Shown: positions 52,297-61,622 of the stretch, one piece after another
How the letters are laid out: every line of letters begins with the position of its first letter
Numbering within the stretch: position 1 is the stretch's first letter
NCBI RefSeq assembly: GCF_001420695.1
Contig: NZ_LJJB01000007.1
Location: 271,890 to 335,889 of the forward strand
Direction: 5' to 3'
Source: Brevibacillus choshinensis
Lineage (GTDB): Bacteria > Bacillota > Bacilli > Brevibacillales > Brevibacillaceae
Length of the DNA stretch: 64,000 bases
Made by a program: the position numbers and the translations under genes
The notes under the pieces: generated by a model
The model's input: only the letters and a program-made list of their open reading frames with translations
Databases searched by the model: none
What the model was told of the DNA's origin: nothing

Positions 52297-53655
52297 TTAC
52301 ACGAGCGGATCTTGTTTGAGGGCGGCCATGCTTTTTTCAAAGGCATCCAATGTCGCTTTGATCTCGGCCGATCCGTGCGCAGCAGACATCGAGAAACGGT
52401 TCATCGGTTTAGAGTAGACGCCGTTTTCCATCAACAAGTAGTCGAGAGCGAGGCGCAGCTGGTTGTTGTTGTTGCCAAGATCGCGGTAATGGCCAACAGG
52501 TGCATGAGTTGCCAGGACATTAAAGATGGTACCTTCTCCGAGCGTTTGGAAAGGCAGTTCATATTGCTTGGCAAGAACGTCGATACCGGCGCGCAGCTCG
52601 TTGGTGTTTGCGACGAGCTGTGCAAAATTCCCAGGCTGTTTCAAGTAACGGATCGTAGCCAAACCAGCGGCAATGGACAACGGATTGCCATTGAATGTAC
52701 CGCTGTGGAAGACGACCTCTGATTTTTTGCTGGAACGCAGCGGGGAGGACAGCTCCATGATAGAACGTTTTCCGCCCACGACTCCGATAGGAAAGCCGCC
52801 GCCCACTACTTTCCCCAGAGCGGTCAAATCAGGCTCCACGCCGTAAAAGGCTTGTGCTCCGCCTACCTCGATACGGAAGCCCGTTTTCACTTCGTCAAAA
52901 ATTAGAATGATGCCCAATTGAGTGGTGAGCTCGCGCAGATTTTTCATGAATGTGCGATCCGCAGCAATGTAGCCGGAGAGCATCGGCTCCATGATCACAG
53001 AAGAGATGAGGTCTGCTTTTTCTGTCAAAATGCGCTCGCATGCATCCCAGTCATTAAACGGCAGGATGACACTGTGATCGCGGTAGTAGTCAGGAGTACC
53101 GAGGGATTCAGGCACCGCCTGTGGCGATTGGGTCGTGCCAGCGAGGTCTGCCGTTGGGTTTACGCTCTGCAGAACATGGTCGTGTGCCCCATGATAGTGC
53201 CCTTCAAATTTGGCGATGTGGGATTTGCCGGTATACGCCGTAGCGAGGCGCAGGGCAAACAGAGTCGCTTCCAGTCCGGAGTTCGTAAAGCGTACTTGAT
53301 CAAAGCTCGGGTACAGCTCGATCAGCTCGTCTGTCATTTCCATTTCCAGCGGATGAGTCGCGCCAAAGCTACTCGTCCCTTGCTCTGCCCACACCTTTTG
53401 GGTCGCTTTCAGTACCTCTGGATGAGCATGTCCGAGCATCAGAGCTCCATAGGAAAGCAAATAATCGACATAACGGTGACCGTCCAAATCGATCAGGCTG
53501 GCAGCTTCTGCTTTTTCAAAAATGATCGGAAACGGTGCAAAGAAGCGTAGATTGCCGTTTACGCCACCGGAAATCGTATGCTTAGCGCGCTCGAAAAAAG
53601 CCGCAGAGTTTGGTCGAGTCTTTTGAAAGGTAGTTTGCAACGATGAAATATTCAT
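52297..53655 (-). CDS. Class III aminotransferase, glutamate-1-semialdehyde aminomutase-like
   Basis: The 452-residue PLP enzyme has GGVNGNLRFFAPFP, DLDGHRYVDYLLSYGALMLG, the PLP-binding LIFDEVKTGFR and the Schiff-base Lys in ALGKVVGGGFPIG. The real hemL is shorter and lies with haem genes; here the enzyme stands with RpiR and a symporter, so an amino-acid aminotransferase role is more likely. It is divergent from the symporter gene at 53754. Confidence 0.85.
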   Translation of the reverse strand: MNISSLQTTFQKTRPNSAAFFERAKHTISGGVNGNLRFFAPFPIIFEKAEAASLIDLDGHRYVDYLLSYGALMLGHAHPEVLKATQKVWAEQGTSSFGATHPLEMEMTDELIELYPSFDQVRFTNSGLEATLFALRLATAYTGKSHIAKFEGHYHGAHDHVLQSVNPTADLAGTTQSPQAVPESLGTPDYYRDHSVILPFNDWDACERILTEKADLISSVIMEPMLSGYIAADRTFMKNLRELTTQLGIILIFDEVKTGFRIEVGGAQAFYGVEPDLTALGKVVGGGFPIGVVGGKRSIMELSSPLRSSKKSEVVFHSGTFNGNPLSIAAGLATIRYLKQPGNFAQLVANTNELRAGIDVLAKQYELPFQTLGEGTIFNVLATHAPVGHYRDLGNNNNQLRLALDYLLMENGVYSKPMNRFSMSAAHGSAEIKATLDAFEKSMAALKQDPLV

Positions 53656-53721
53656 TTCATTACCTCCTTAGTTGTGAAATTATTATGGCATGAGCCGTTG
53701 TAATTTGCAATAATCATTTCA
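53643..53721. promoter_or_regulatory. TGAAAT-type inverted sites between aminotransferase and symporter
   Basis: TGAAATATTCATTTCA (53643-53658, over the aminotransferase start), TGAAATTATT (53675-53684) and AATCATTTCA (53712-53721) share TGAAAT half-sites in opposite orientation. They lie in and near the divergent promoter region and are candidate sites for the RpiR protein. Confidence 0.5.
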
Positions 53722-53753
53722 TGCCTATGAATTTTACGAACAGGGGGAATTTT

Positions 53754-54995
53754 ATGAAGACTAAGTTTGCGTTTTACATCTTAGGTGCTACCGTGCTGGG
53801 TGCAGCCTTTGGTCATTTTTTTCCGGAGCTCGGACGGGATATCAAGGTTCTCGGTGACATGTTTATCCGTTTGCTCAAAATGATTGTCATCCCGGTCATC
53901 GTCACGACCTTGCTCGTAGGGATCGCGGGGATCGGTGACATCAAACGGATGGGGCGAATTGGGATCAAAACGGTCATCTGGTTTGAACTGATTACCACAC
54001 TGATTCTGTTTATCGGACTTGCCATCGCCAATATCGTGAAGCCGGGCAAAGGCATCGATCTCTCCAATATTCCTCAGGCAGATCTGTCTACGATCGCATC
54101 CAATACTTCGACCGTTCTCGATGGCAAAACCTTGCTTCTTCATATCATTCCTACCAATATCGTCGATGTGATGGCAAAGAATGATCTGCTGGCCGTTATT
54201 TTCTTCTGCATGCTATTTGGGATTGCTCTGGTCAAGCTTGGCAATGAAGCCAAACCGTTTGTGTCCATGCTGGAGATTGCCTCCAAAGCCTCCTTCCAGC
54301 TCGTGAACATGGTTATGCTGACAGCCCCGATCGGTGTGTTTGCCCTGATGTCAAACACCATAGGGACGTACGGAATCGCATTGATCGTTCCTCTTCTGAA
54401 GCTAATTGGTACCGCTTACCTGGGGCTGGCTGTGGTTGTGTTTGGACTCTTTTCCCTCGTTGCCCTGTTCCTGCGCGTTCCGATCAAGGAAATCTACAAA
54501 ATGGTGTGGGATCTGATGATTGTCGGCGCATCGACAGGAAGCACGGAGACTGTCGTACCGCAGCTGATGCAACGATTGGAAAAGTACGGCGTCCCCAAGT
54601 ACATCACGTCGTTCGTCATTCCTGCTGGCATGCCGCTCAACTCCGATGGAACCACCCTTTACTTGACGATTGCAGGGCCGTTTATCGCCCAAGCCTTTGG
54701 TATTGACATGTCGTGGCAGCAACAGCTGATGATGGTGCTCTTTTTCATCGTGACGAGTAAAGGTGTCGCAGCGGTGCCATCTTCGTCTATGGTCATATTG
54801 CTGGCGACGGTTACAGCAGTAGGCTTGCCGCCTGAAGGTGTCGCTCTGATCATCGGGATCGACCGGGTCATCGATATGGCACGTACAGCAGTCAACGTCT
54901 TTGGACATGTCTTCTCCTGCATCGCTGTGGCGAAATGGGAAGGGGTATTCCGCAAAGATACGGAGTCTGCGCAAGGTCAATCTGCTTCAGCTTGA
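53754..54995 (+). CDS. Dicarboxylate/amino acid:cation symporter, second copy
   Basis: ATG at 53754 follows AGGGGGA; the longer frame from 53721 lacks a site. The 413-residue SDF protein has GASTGSTETVVPQLMQRLEK in place of the usual SSSSE hairpin, then GMPLNSDGTTLYLTIAGPF and RVIDMARTAVNVFGH. The Gly-Ser-Thr variant of the serine-rich loop, compared with YSTSSSETV in the copy at 32234, suggests a different substrate. It shares control sites with the aminotransferase. Confidence 0.92.
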   Translation: MKTKFAFYILGATVLGAAFGHFFPELGRDIKVLGDMFIRLLKMIVIPVIVTTLLVGIAGIGDIKRMGRIGIKTVIWFELITTLILFIGLAIANIVKPGKGIDLSNIPQADLSTIASNTSTVLDGKTLLLHIIPTNIVDVMAKNDLLAVIFFCMLFGIALVKLGNEAKPFVSMLEIASKASFQLVNMVMLTAPIGVFALMSNTIGTYGIALIVPLLKLIGTAYLGLAVVVFGLFSLVALFLRVPIKEIYKMVWDLMIVGASTGSTETVVPQLMQRLEKYGVPKYITSFVIPAGMPLNSDGTTLYLTIAGPFIAQAFGIDMSWQQQLMMVLFFIVTSKGVAAVPSSSMVILLATVTAVGLPPEGVALIIGIDRVIDMARTAVNVFGHVFSCIAVAKWEGVFRKDTESAQGQSASA

Positions 54996-55005
54996 TGTAG
55001 GAAAG

Positions 55006-55037
55006 AAGAGGGTCCTCACAGAGGGCCCTCTTTATCT
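55006..55037 (+). terminator. Terminator of the second symporter gene
   Basis: AAGAGGGTCC (55006-55015) pairs with GGGCCCTCTT (55023-55032), with one G-U pair, and a T-rich tail follows. Confidence 0.82.
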
Positions 55038-55149
55038 TTCTGTACCCAGCGTATTATAAAGGTCTGCACGGATATGAATACAAACTTTCGGATATCCGCT
55101 ACAGTAAAAAGGACCGTCAACCATGGGAAAAAAGATAAGCTTATCAACA

Positions 55150-55389
55150 TAGCTGAGGTGGGGAGAAGCAGGTTTCCGATCTGCGCTCCGGCCTACACCC
55201 TACATAGGGGAATAGACTGTCCGCTCCACAACGATTCACGGGGAAGCGGTAAAGTAGTAGCCGCTACGCAGGGAATACAGAGGTACCGCTTCTTAATCCC
55301 GTGAATTCGTTGTTCCGCTAGGTAGGGTTCTGGAGTCGCTCCGCCTGGAAACCTGCTTCCCCTGCCAGCTTTTGTGGTTTCTAGCTACC
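55150..55389. repeat. Dispersed structured repeat A, copy 2
   Basis: This 240-bp copy matches 13751-13992. The outer GGAGAAGCAGGTTTCC (near 55161) faces GGAAACCTGCTTCCCC (near 55345-55360) as an inverted repeat. The central CAACGATTCACGGGGAAGCG and its partner near 55286-55314 form the main stem. It lies alone, 160 bases before copy 2 of repeat B, in a gene-free kilobase. Confidence 0.85.
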
Positions 55390-55549
55390 AGGTATTACAG
55401 GGTGTCCGTTCGACATGTCACGGAAGCCATTGAATAAGGAGGACCAAGCTTTCATTCTTCAAAGACTTTGCCCCATATACGGTTATTCCCAGAGAAACTC
55501 CTCGGAAAGCTCCCAGGAGAAGGCAAGTGGAAGAGCAAAAGCCGGGCCG

Positions 55550-55762
55550 AGGAAAAAGGGGAAATAAGCGGAAGGTCTTTGGAACACCAACAAAGGCGTA
55601 ATGGAAAAAACGTAACACGGTTTTCAGCGTCCATCTCTGATAAGCTCCTCGAGACGGCTGCTTTGGACGCGGTTTCGTTTTTTCCATGAAGCCGGACAGG
55701 GATGACCCCCAGTAAGTGTTCCTATGAAGCTGGAGTGTTTTCCCCTTTTTCCTCCCCTCCAC
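55550..55762. repeat. Dispersed structured repeat B, copy 2
   Basis: This 213-bp copy matches 38171-38382. The outer arms are GGAAAAAGGGGAAAT (55551-55565) and TTTTCCCCTTTTTCC (55738-55752). ATGGAAAAAACG (55601-55612) pairs perfectly with CGTTTTTTCCAT (55676-55687), and GCGTCCA (55627-55633) with TGGACGC (55664-55670). Where copy 1 has A-T or G-C in a stem, this copy has changed both partners. Confidence 0.85.
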
Positions 55763-55945
55763 TACAGTCTGACCGAGTGGAAAAAGGAAGAGGGTGTAAT
55801 TCCCGCGTTTTTCTTACCCATCGACGTGAGTGAAATTCTTTTTTCGTAGCAACAGCTTGTACACAAGGATTGTTCAGGTCAATGGAGAAATGGGGTAGTG
55901 AAGATATCTGAAAAAATCAGTAGACGAGAAGTGAGGGATTTTTCA

Positions 55946-56902
55946 ATGAGTCAACGAGTCTATCAAATTGGTGTCATTGGAGCGGGTGTGATGGGGGAGC
56001 GGATGATGAATGCCCTGCGAACTCATCAAACGTTTCGAATAGCAGCTATTAGTGATGTTTCGGCAGAGCGTGCGCAAGAGGCAGCCAAGCTGTCCGGGGA
56101 CGTCCCTTGGTATACCGATCATCGGGAACTGCTCAAGAATGAAGAGCTGGATGCCGTCTATTTGGCCGTGCCACCTAAGTTCCATCACGCGATCGCTTTG
56201 GATGTGTTGGCGCACAAAAAGCATTTCCTGTGCGAAAAGCCGTTGGCAAACTCCTTGGAGGAAGCAGAGGAAATGCTGCAGGCCGCGAAAGACGCAGGAG
56301 TCGTACACGCGATGAACTTCCCGACGTACTATCAGGCGATCTTTCCAGAGCTGAAACGTCGTCTGGAAGAGCTCGGACAAATTCGCCGGATTGATATTCT
56401 TACCCATTTCCATCAATGGCCACGCCCTTGGCAGCAAACGCCTTGGCTCTCGGGTCGTGAGCAGGGCGGTTTCATTCGAGAAGTCCTGCCTCATTTCACG
56501 CACCTGACTTATGCCTTGTTTGGTGATCTGGAGGTCATCCGTTCGGAGGTAGATTATCCGGCTGATCAGGAAGCGTGTGAGACAGGTGTATCCGCTGTTC
56601 TACGATTGGCTGACGGGACACCTGTAACCATCAACGGATTGGCTGGCATCGCGCACCAAGAGCATTTGGACTATCGTATATATGGGACAAAGGGGACACT
56701 CAGCCTGCAAAACTGGACCAATCTGTTCGTAGGGAAAGACAATGAAGCACCGTCCCCGGTAGACATTCCCTTGATTGACCGCCTTGCCCATTTACTGGAT
56801 GAATTTGCCCAAGCAATCGAAGGGCAAGAGGCGAGATTGGTGACGTTTGAGACAGGGGTAAAGGTGCAAAAAGTGTTGGAAGATTTGCTGGGAAGCCACT
56901 AG
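55946..56902 (+). CDS. Gfo/Idh/MocA-family oxidoreductase
   Basis: The protein (318 aa from ATG 55946; GTG 55898 would add 16 residues) has the N-terminal Rossmann motif GVIGAGVMGERMM and the hallmark LCEKPLANSLEEAEEM, with the catalytic Lys in EKP. A C-terminal sheet domain follows (DYRIYGTKGTLSLQNW). Such enzymes oxidise or reduce sugars, inositols or related compounds with NAD(P). The substrate is unknown. It is a single gene after the repeat cluster. Confidence 0.85.
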   Translation: MSQRVYQIGVIGAGVMGERMMNALRTHQTFRIAAISDVSAERAQEAAKLSGDVPWYTDHRELLKNEELDAVYLAVPPKFHHAIALDVLAHKKHFLCEKPLANSLEEAEEMLQAAKDAGVVHAMNFPTYYQAIFPELKRRLEELGQIRRIDILTHFHQWPRPWQQTPWLSGREQGGFIREVLPHFTHLTYALFGDLEVIRSEVDYPADQEACETGVSAVLRLADGTPVTINGLAGIAHQEHLDYRIYGTKGTLSLQNWTNLFVGKDNEAPSPVDIPLIDRLAHLLDEFAQAIEGQEARLVTFETGVKVQKVLEDLLGSH

Positions 56903-56925
56903 TCGAGTAGAGGAAAAGCAAAATA

Positions 56926-56952
56926 GCCGCGGGGGTATACTCCGCGGTTTTT
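56926..56952 (+). terminator. Terminator after the Gfo/Idh/MocA gene
   Basis: CCGCGG (56927-56932) pairs with CCGCGG (56942-56947), followed by TTTTTG. It separates the oxidoreductase from the convergent LysR gene. Confidence 0.78.
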
Positions 56953-56977
56953 GTTTCTTCAAGATGGAATGGTGGGG

Positions 56978-57871
56978 TCACGTCTGGAGGACTTTGCTCT
57001 GCATTAAAAAGTCGATAAACGTCCGCATGATCCCGTGGAGCGGGGTGTCCTTGAGATAAATGAGTTCGAAGTTGCGATTGATCTGGGGCAGGTTATGTAC
57101 GGTTACTTCGAGCAGCTCACCCTCAGACAAGTCCTTTTGGATGGAAAAACGGGGTAAGAAAGCAATGCCCAGCTTTTGCTTGACCATCCGTTTGACGACT
57201 TCGATGTTATCTACTTCCATCACGACGTTGTTCTGTAGCTGATGATGACTGAAGGCACTGCTGATCAGCTTCCAGTCCAACGAACCGCGGTTGAACAAAA
57301 TCAGACGCTCCCGTGCCACTTCTTCGATCGAGAATTGATGTCTGCTGGCGAATGAATGCTCCGGATAGATGGCGAGTACCATATCGTCGGACATGAGCTG
57401 AATGCGATTAATCTGCGGGTGGGTCACCTCTCGGGCAATGCCAAAGGCAACCTCGTGATTGAGCACCATTTCCAGGACTTGATGGGAATGTCCCGTGAGA
57501 ATCGTCAGCTTGATCTTGGGATACAGTTTTTGAAATTGCTCGACCAGATCAGGAAGGATGTAAAAGGCAGCGACAAAGACGGTAGAGATGACCAGCTCGC
57601 CCTCCACATCGCCATAGGAGCGCTGGATGGCTTGCTGTCCCTCTTGTAGCATGTGCAGAATGTTTTTGGCGTACGGAAGGAAGAGGTCGCCTTCTTTGGT
57701 CAAAGAAATCGTATGGCCGGTACGTTGAAATAATTTGCAGCCCATCGACGTCTCCATCGCCTTGATGCGCATGCTGACGGTCGGTTGTGAGAGATAGAGC
57801 AGCTCCGCCGTTTTGCTGAAACTACCAGTCAGTGCGACGAAAATGAACGCTTCGATCTGTTCCATATTCAT
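56978..57871 (-). CDS. LysR-family regulator
   Basis: ATG at 57871 is chosen because GGAG lies 9 bases upstream; the longer frame adds five residues. The 297-residue protein has the LysR HTH (MEQIEAFIFVALTGSFSKTA, then LLYLSQPTVSMRIKAMETSM) and a periplasmic-binding-like sensing domain. It is divergent from the dipeptidase gene 110 bases away and probably controls the peptidase run. Confidence 0.92.
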   Translation of the reverse strand: MNMEQIEAFIFVALTGSFSKTAELLYLSQPTVSMRIKAMETSMGCKLFQRTGHTISLTKEGDLFLPYAKNILHMLQEGQQAIQRSYGDVEGELVISTVFVAAFYILPDLVEQFQKLYPKIKLTILTGHSHQVLEMVLNHEVAFGIAREVTHPQINRIQLMSDDMVLAIYPEHSFASRHQFSIEEVARERLILFNRGSLDWKLISSAFSHHQLQNNVVMEVDNIEVVKRMVKQKLGIAFLPRFSIQKDLSEGELLEVTVHNLPQINRNFELIYLKDTPLHGIMRTFIDFLMQSKVLQT

Positions 57872-57980
57872 AGGGGAATACTCCATTATGTAAAATTTTG
57901 AACACGCCTATAGCAATCTTTTATTGGATATGTCTTTACAGATACATTAACGTAAAATCAAGAGACTTGCTAGAACATAG

Positions 57981-58934
57981 ATGAGGATGGCGATAACGAT
58001 GGCGGGAATGGACATCATCGATTTTCACTGCGACGCGCTTTTGAAAATATGGGAGCAAGACGGCAAGATTTCTTTTACGGATGCCGAAGAGCTGGACGCG
58101 AACAAAGTGCGGCTGGTTCAGGGCGGGATCAAAGTCCAGTGCTTTGCCATTTACACACCGTCCGATATGAAGGCCGAGCAACGTTTTCAGTCGGCATTGG
58201 ATCAGATTCACCATTTTTACGCGAACGTTTTGGCTAACAATCCAGAGATGAAGCAGATCCGCGAATGGAGTGATTTTGATCAGCTGAAGGACGGACAGAT
58301 CGGAGCCATGCTGACACTAGAGGGCGTAGAGCCTATCGGAAATGACTTGAAAAAGCTGCACATCCTGTATCAGCTGGGGGTGCGCTCAGTAGGCTTGACC
58401 TGGAATTATGCCAATCTTGCGGCAGATGGTGCTTTGGAACCGCGAAACGCAGGACTGACGTCGTTTGGAAAAGAAATCATTCAGTTTCATAACGAACACA
58501 AAATCTTGACCGATGTGTCGCATCTGAGCGAAGCGAGCTTTTGGGATACGCTCGATGTAGCCAAGTACCCGATTGCCAGCCATTCGAACTCCAGAGCATG
58601 GTGTGACAACCCGCGCAATCTGAGTGATGAGCAGGCAAAGGCTATGTTTGCCAAGGGTGGCAATGTACATGTGGTCTACTGCCCGATGTTCGTCAAGGAA
58701 CAAGGCGAGGCGACTATTCCAGATCTGATTCGTCACATCGATCATTTTTGCTCGCTGGGTGGGGTTCGTCAGATCGGCCTGGGCTCTGACTTTGATGGGA
58801 TTACCACGAAGGTCGTTGGTCTAGAGCATGCAGGGACGACTCACAATCTCATCAACGAGCTGTTGAAGCATTACTCTGAGGAAGAAGTGCGCGGGTTTGC
58901 GGGTGAAAACTTTTTGCGTAATCGTCCTGTGTAA
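57981..58934 (+). CDS. Membrane dipeptidase family protein (peptidase M19)
   Basis: The 317-residue zinc enzyme has IDFHCDALLKIWE (first zinc His and Asp), LTLEGVEPIG (bridging Glu), DVSHLSEASFW and HSNSRAW (further His) and LGSDFDGI. Bacterial M19 enzymes cut L-D and L-L dipeptides, including wall-derived ones. No signal peptide is seen, so it acts inside the cell. The start is unclear: ATGs at 57981, 57987, 57999 and 58008 are in frame, and none has a strong site. Confidence 0.9.
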   Translation: MRMAITMAGMDIIDFHCDALLKIWEQDGKISFTDAEELDANKVRLVQGGIKVQCFAIYTPSDMKAEQRFQSALDQIHHFYANVLANNPEMKQIREWSDFDQLKDGQIGAMLTLEGVEPIGNDLKKLHILYQLGVRSVGLTWNYANLAADGALEPRNAGLTSFGKEIIQFHNEHKILTDVSHLSEASFWDTLDVAKYPIASHSNSRAWCDNPRNLSDEQAKAMFAKGGNVHVVYCPMFVKEQGEATIPDLIRHIDHFCSLGGVRQIGLGSDFDGITTKVVGLEHAGTTHNLINELLKHYSEEEVRGFAGENFLRNRPV

Positions 58935-58986
58935 CCGTAGTTAGGCCTGGACAATCAAATGTCTTGTAAAAGGAGGAGCAGAAGCG

Positions 58987-60057
58987 ATGGCAGAGAGGGA
59001 AGCAAAAAAAATTCGAGCGTATGGCGTGACAATCGGGCAGCTGCCTGCAGGAGAAAAAAACGATATCACGGATGTCGCTGACGTACGAGTCGGGCATGTC
59101 ACGATCAAGCGGGAATTAGAAGGAGATCAAGAGTACGCATGCACGGGTGTAACGGCGATCTTGCCACATGGCGGGAGCCTGTTTCGGGAAAAAGTGACGG
59201 CGGCCAGCTACGTGATCAATGGCTTTGGCAAAACGACAGGACTCGTGCAGGTAAATGAACTGGGGGTACTGGAGTCTCCGATTATGCTGACCAATACCTT
59301 TTCGGTGCCCGCTGTTACACAAGGAACGCTGCAATACATGCTGGATGGACACGAGGAAATCGGCGATACAACGGGAACGATCAACATCGTAGTGGGCGAA
59401 TGCAACGACAGTCATTTGAATTCCATTCGGCGTTGCGTCGTACAACCAGAGGATGCGATGGAGGCGATTCGCAAAGCGACGAACGGCCCTGTGGTGGAAG
59501 GAGCGGTAGGTGCGGGGACTGGCATGGTCGCGTTTGGCTATAAAGGTGGGATCGGTTCTTCCTCACGTATCGTATCGGGAGAGGATGTTTCTTATACCGT
59601 CGGTGTGCTTGTCCTGAGCAATTTCGGAAGCAAAAACGAGTTTTTGATCGACAAGCTGTTTCGTGGAAAGGAAAGCGCATTACCTGCCGTAGACAAGCCA
59701 ACGGACGGCTCGATCATTTTGGTCTTGGCAACGGATGCGCCCCTGAGTGATCGCCAGCTGTTGCGTGTCGCCAAACGAACCGGGATCGGTCTGGGGCGTA
59801 CGGGGAGCCACTTCAGCCACGGGAGCGGTGACATCGTGATAGCTTTTTCCACTGCGCACAAAATTGCCCACAAGTCCGAACAGATGGCGGAGACGCGCAC
59901 TCAGCTGCGTGAGGACCATTCTGTGATGAATCAGCTTTTTGCCGCAGCAGCAGAAGCGGCAGAGGAGGCCATCTACAATTCCATCTCGCAAGCGGAGACA
60001 ACGACTGGAAGACGGGGGAACACCGTACATGCATTTCCGTTCGAGACCTACATATAG
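58987..60057 (+). CDS. P1-family peptidase, DmpA type (L-aminopeptidase/D-esterase)
   Basis: The 356-residue N-terminal-nucleophile enzyme is made as one chain and cleaves itself before a Ser; SNFGSKNEF gives G214-S215 as the likely site, as in DmpA (Gly249-Ser250). NDITDVADVRVGH and EGAVGAGTGMVAFGYKGGIG are family signatures. DmpA releases N-terminal L-residues and hydrolyses D-Ala amides and esters, useful on wall peptides. AAGGAGGAG precedes the ATG. Confidence 0.92.
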   Translation: MAEREAKKIRAYGVTIGQLPAGEKNDITDVADVRVGHVTIKRELEGDQEYACTGVTAILPHGGSLFREKVTAASYVINGFGKTTGLVQVNELGVLESPIMLTNTFSVPAVTQGTLQYMLDGHEEIGDTTGTINIVVGECNDSHLNSIRRCVVQPEDAMEAIRKATNGPVVEGAVGAGTGMVAFGYKGGIGSSSRIVSGEDVSYTVGVLVLSNFGSKNEFLIDKLFRGKESALPAVDKPTDGSIILVLATDAPLSDRQLLRVAKRTGIGLGRTGSHFSHGSGDIVIAFSTAHKIAHKSEQMAETRTQLREDHSVMNQLFAAAAEAAEEAIYNSISQAETTTGRRGNTVHAFPFETYI

Positions 60058-60111
60058 ACGGGTATCGGATATTTGCCAGAGAGGAAGGAAATGAAAAGGG
60101 GGAAACACTCC

Positions 60112-61440
60112 GTGACACTATCCTTATTGAATGAGACTGAGTTTGAAGCGTTCGTTGAGCGTTTCATGGACCGAGAAAAGGTTCCAGGACTCGCCATCGC
60201 GATTTCCCAAGAGGGAGAGGTCATTTACCAAAAGGGATTTGGCATGCGCGATCTGGAGACGAAAGAACCGGTTTCGCCTACGACCATCTTTGGGGTTGCG
60301 TCTGTGACCAAGTCCTTTACGGCTATGGCCATTATGCAGCTCGTTGCAGAGGGCAAGCTGGCTTTGGAGGATCCGGTCATCAAGCATATTCCTTCGTTCC
60401 AGCTTTCTGACGGAAGCGACTCTAGTCGCGTACAGATTCGTCATTTGCTCTCTCATACAACGGGCGTCCCCCCGATGGTGCGTCGGGAGGATTTGACGAA
60501 GCTAAATGACCATCTGGACTATTTGGCCTCCGCATCCTATGAGCTGTTAGGAGAGCCCGGGGAGTACATCAGTTATTGCAACGACACGTTCCTTTTGCTG
60601 GGTGCCATTATCGAGAGAGTGACGGGACGCCTGTACAGACGCTACGTAAGCGATCTGCTACTGGAGCCTCTTGAGATGCACCGCTCCACGTTTAGCCTGG
60701 AAGAACTGGCACGCTTGCAAAATGTATCGGTCCCATACGTCAAGCAGGCAGGGCTGTCCGAAGTGAAAAAAGCGGAATGGCCGACCCTCGGAAACTACGA
60801 GGTAGGTGGAGGGATTCGCTCTAATGTGCTAGATTTGCTGAAATACGGACAACTGTATGTGAATGGCGGCCGCATCCATGAAAAAGCGATTGCCAGTGAA
60901 GCTCTGTTGCAAGGGATGTGGCAGCCTGTCCATCCGCTTACGAGAACGGCGTGGTATGGTTATGCTCTCAGAGTGGTGCCGAACTATGCAGTAGGTGTCA
61001 CGTTGGTTGAGCATGGTGGAGGCCAGTCAGGTGTTTCGTCGAACTTCGGTTTTGTACCGGAAAAAGGGCTGGTTGTCGCAGTCCTGTCCAATCTCGATCA
61101 GGTGCCGATCCGCGATGTGTGGTTGGCGGCTGTCAATGGTTGCTTAGGGTTTCCGCTGGATCAAAAGGAAGAGCGGGAGCCCGATTACGTGGCGTCCCCT
61201 GAGGAACTGGAAAAGCTGGTGGGAACGTACCTATCTGCGGAAGGTGGGCACATGAGTGTTTTCCTGCGAGAGGGCAATCCGGTAGTAGATGTAGCGGGAA
61301 CAGAGTTTGAACTTCGTCCTAGCGGTAGTGACACGCTGGTGATAAAAGCGAATGAAATGCCGATTCGCTTCTTCTTCAAGACTGAGCAGAAGGTATGGGC
61401 CGCTTTGCTAGGATTGAGAATGTTGACGAGATCAGAGTAA
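60112..61440 (+). CDS. Serine hydrolase of the class C beta-lactamase fold, cytoplasmic
   Basis: GTG at 60112 is chosen with AAGGGGGA 8 bases upstream; ATG 60091 is an alternative with too short spacing. The 442-residue protein has SVTK (S64, K67), YCN in ISYCNDTFLLLG as second motif, and HGGGQSG as third. A C-terminal extension of about 90 residues resembles DUF3471-like tails. No signal peptide is present. D-aminopeptidase or esterase activity on wall peptides would fit its place after DmpA. Confidence 0.87.
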   Translation: MTLSLLNETEFEAFVERFMDREKVPGLAIAISQEGEVIYQKGFGMRDLETKEPVSPTTIFGVASVTKSFTAMAIMQLVAEGKLALEDPVIKHIPSFQLSDGSDSSRVQIRHLLSHTTGVPPMVRREDLTKLNDHLDYLASASYELLGEPGEYISYCNDTFLLLGAIIERVTGRLYRRYVSDLLLEPLEMHRSTFSLEELARLQNVSVPYVKQAGLSEVKKAEWPTLGNYEVGGGIRSNVLDLLKYGQLYVNGGRIHEKAIASEALLQGMWQPVHPLTRTAWYGYALRVVPNYAVGVTLVEHGGGQSGVSSNFGFVPEKGLVVAVLSNLDQVPIRDVWLAAVNGCLGFPLDQKEEREPDYVASPEELEKLVGTYLSAEGGHMSVFLREGNPVVDVAGTEFELRPSGSDTLVIKANEMPIRFFFKTEQKVWAALLGLRMLTRSE

Positions 61441-61473
61441 TTTGCAGGAGTCAATGAGAATAGAGAAAAGAAC

Positions 61474-61520
61474 AAGGGCGTCCTCAGCTATGGCAGTAGC
61501 TGTTGGGATCGCCCTTTTTT
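61474..61520 (+). terminator. Terminator before namZ
   Basis: AAGGGCG (61474-61480) pairs with CGCCCTT (61510-61516), with CAGCT/AGCTG inside, and TTTTTT ends it. So namZ starts a separate transcription unit. Confidence 0.85.
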
Positions 61521-61622
61521 CATGCCATTCGGATCCGTAAGAAAGGGTTGCCATCACCAAAATTGACCCATAATGACGAAGGAAGACATTTTTTGACATG
61601 CTACAACCAGAGGTGATGCTGC

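Noticed and set aside
52297-53655. Naming the class III aminotransferase hemL
   Set aside because: No haem genes are near, the length is greater than usual, and the neighbours are RpiR and a symporter.
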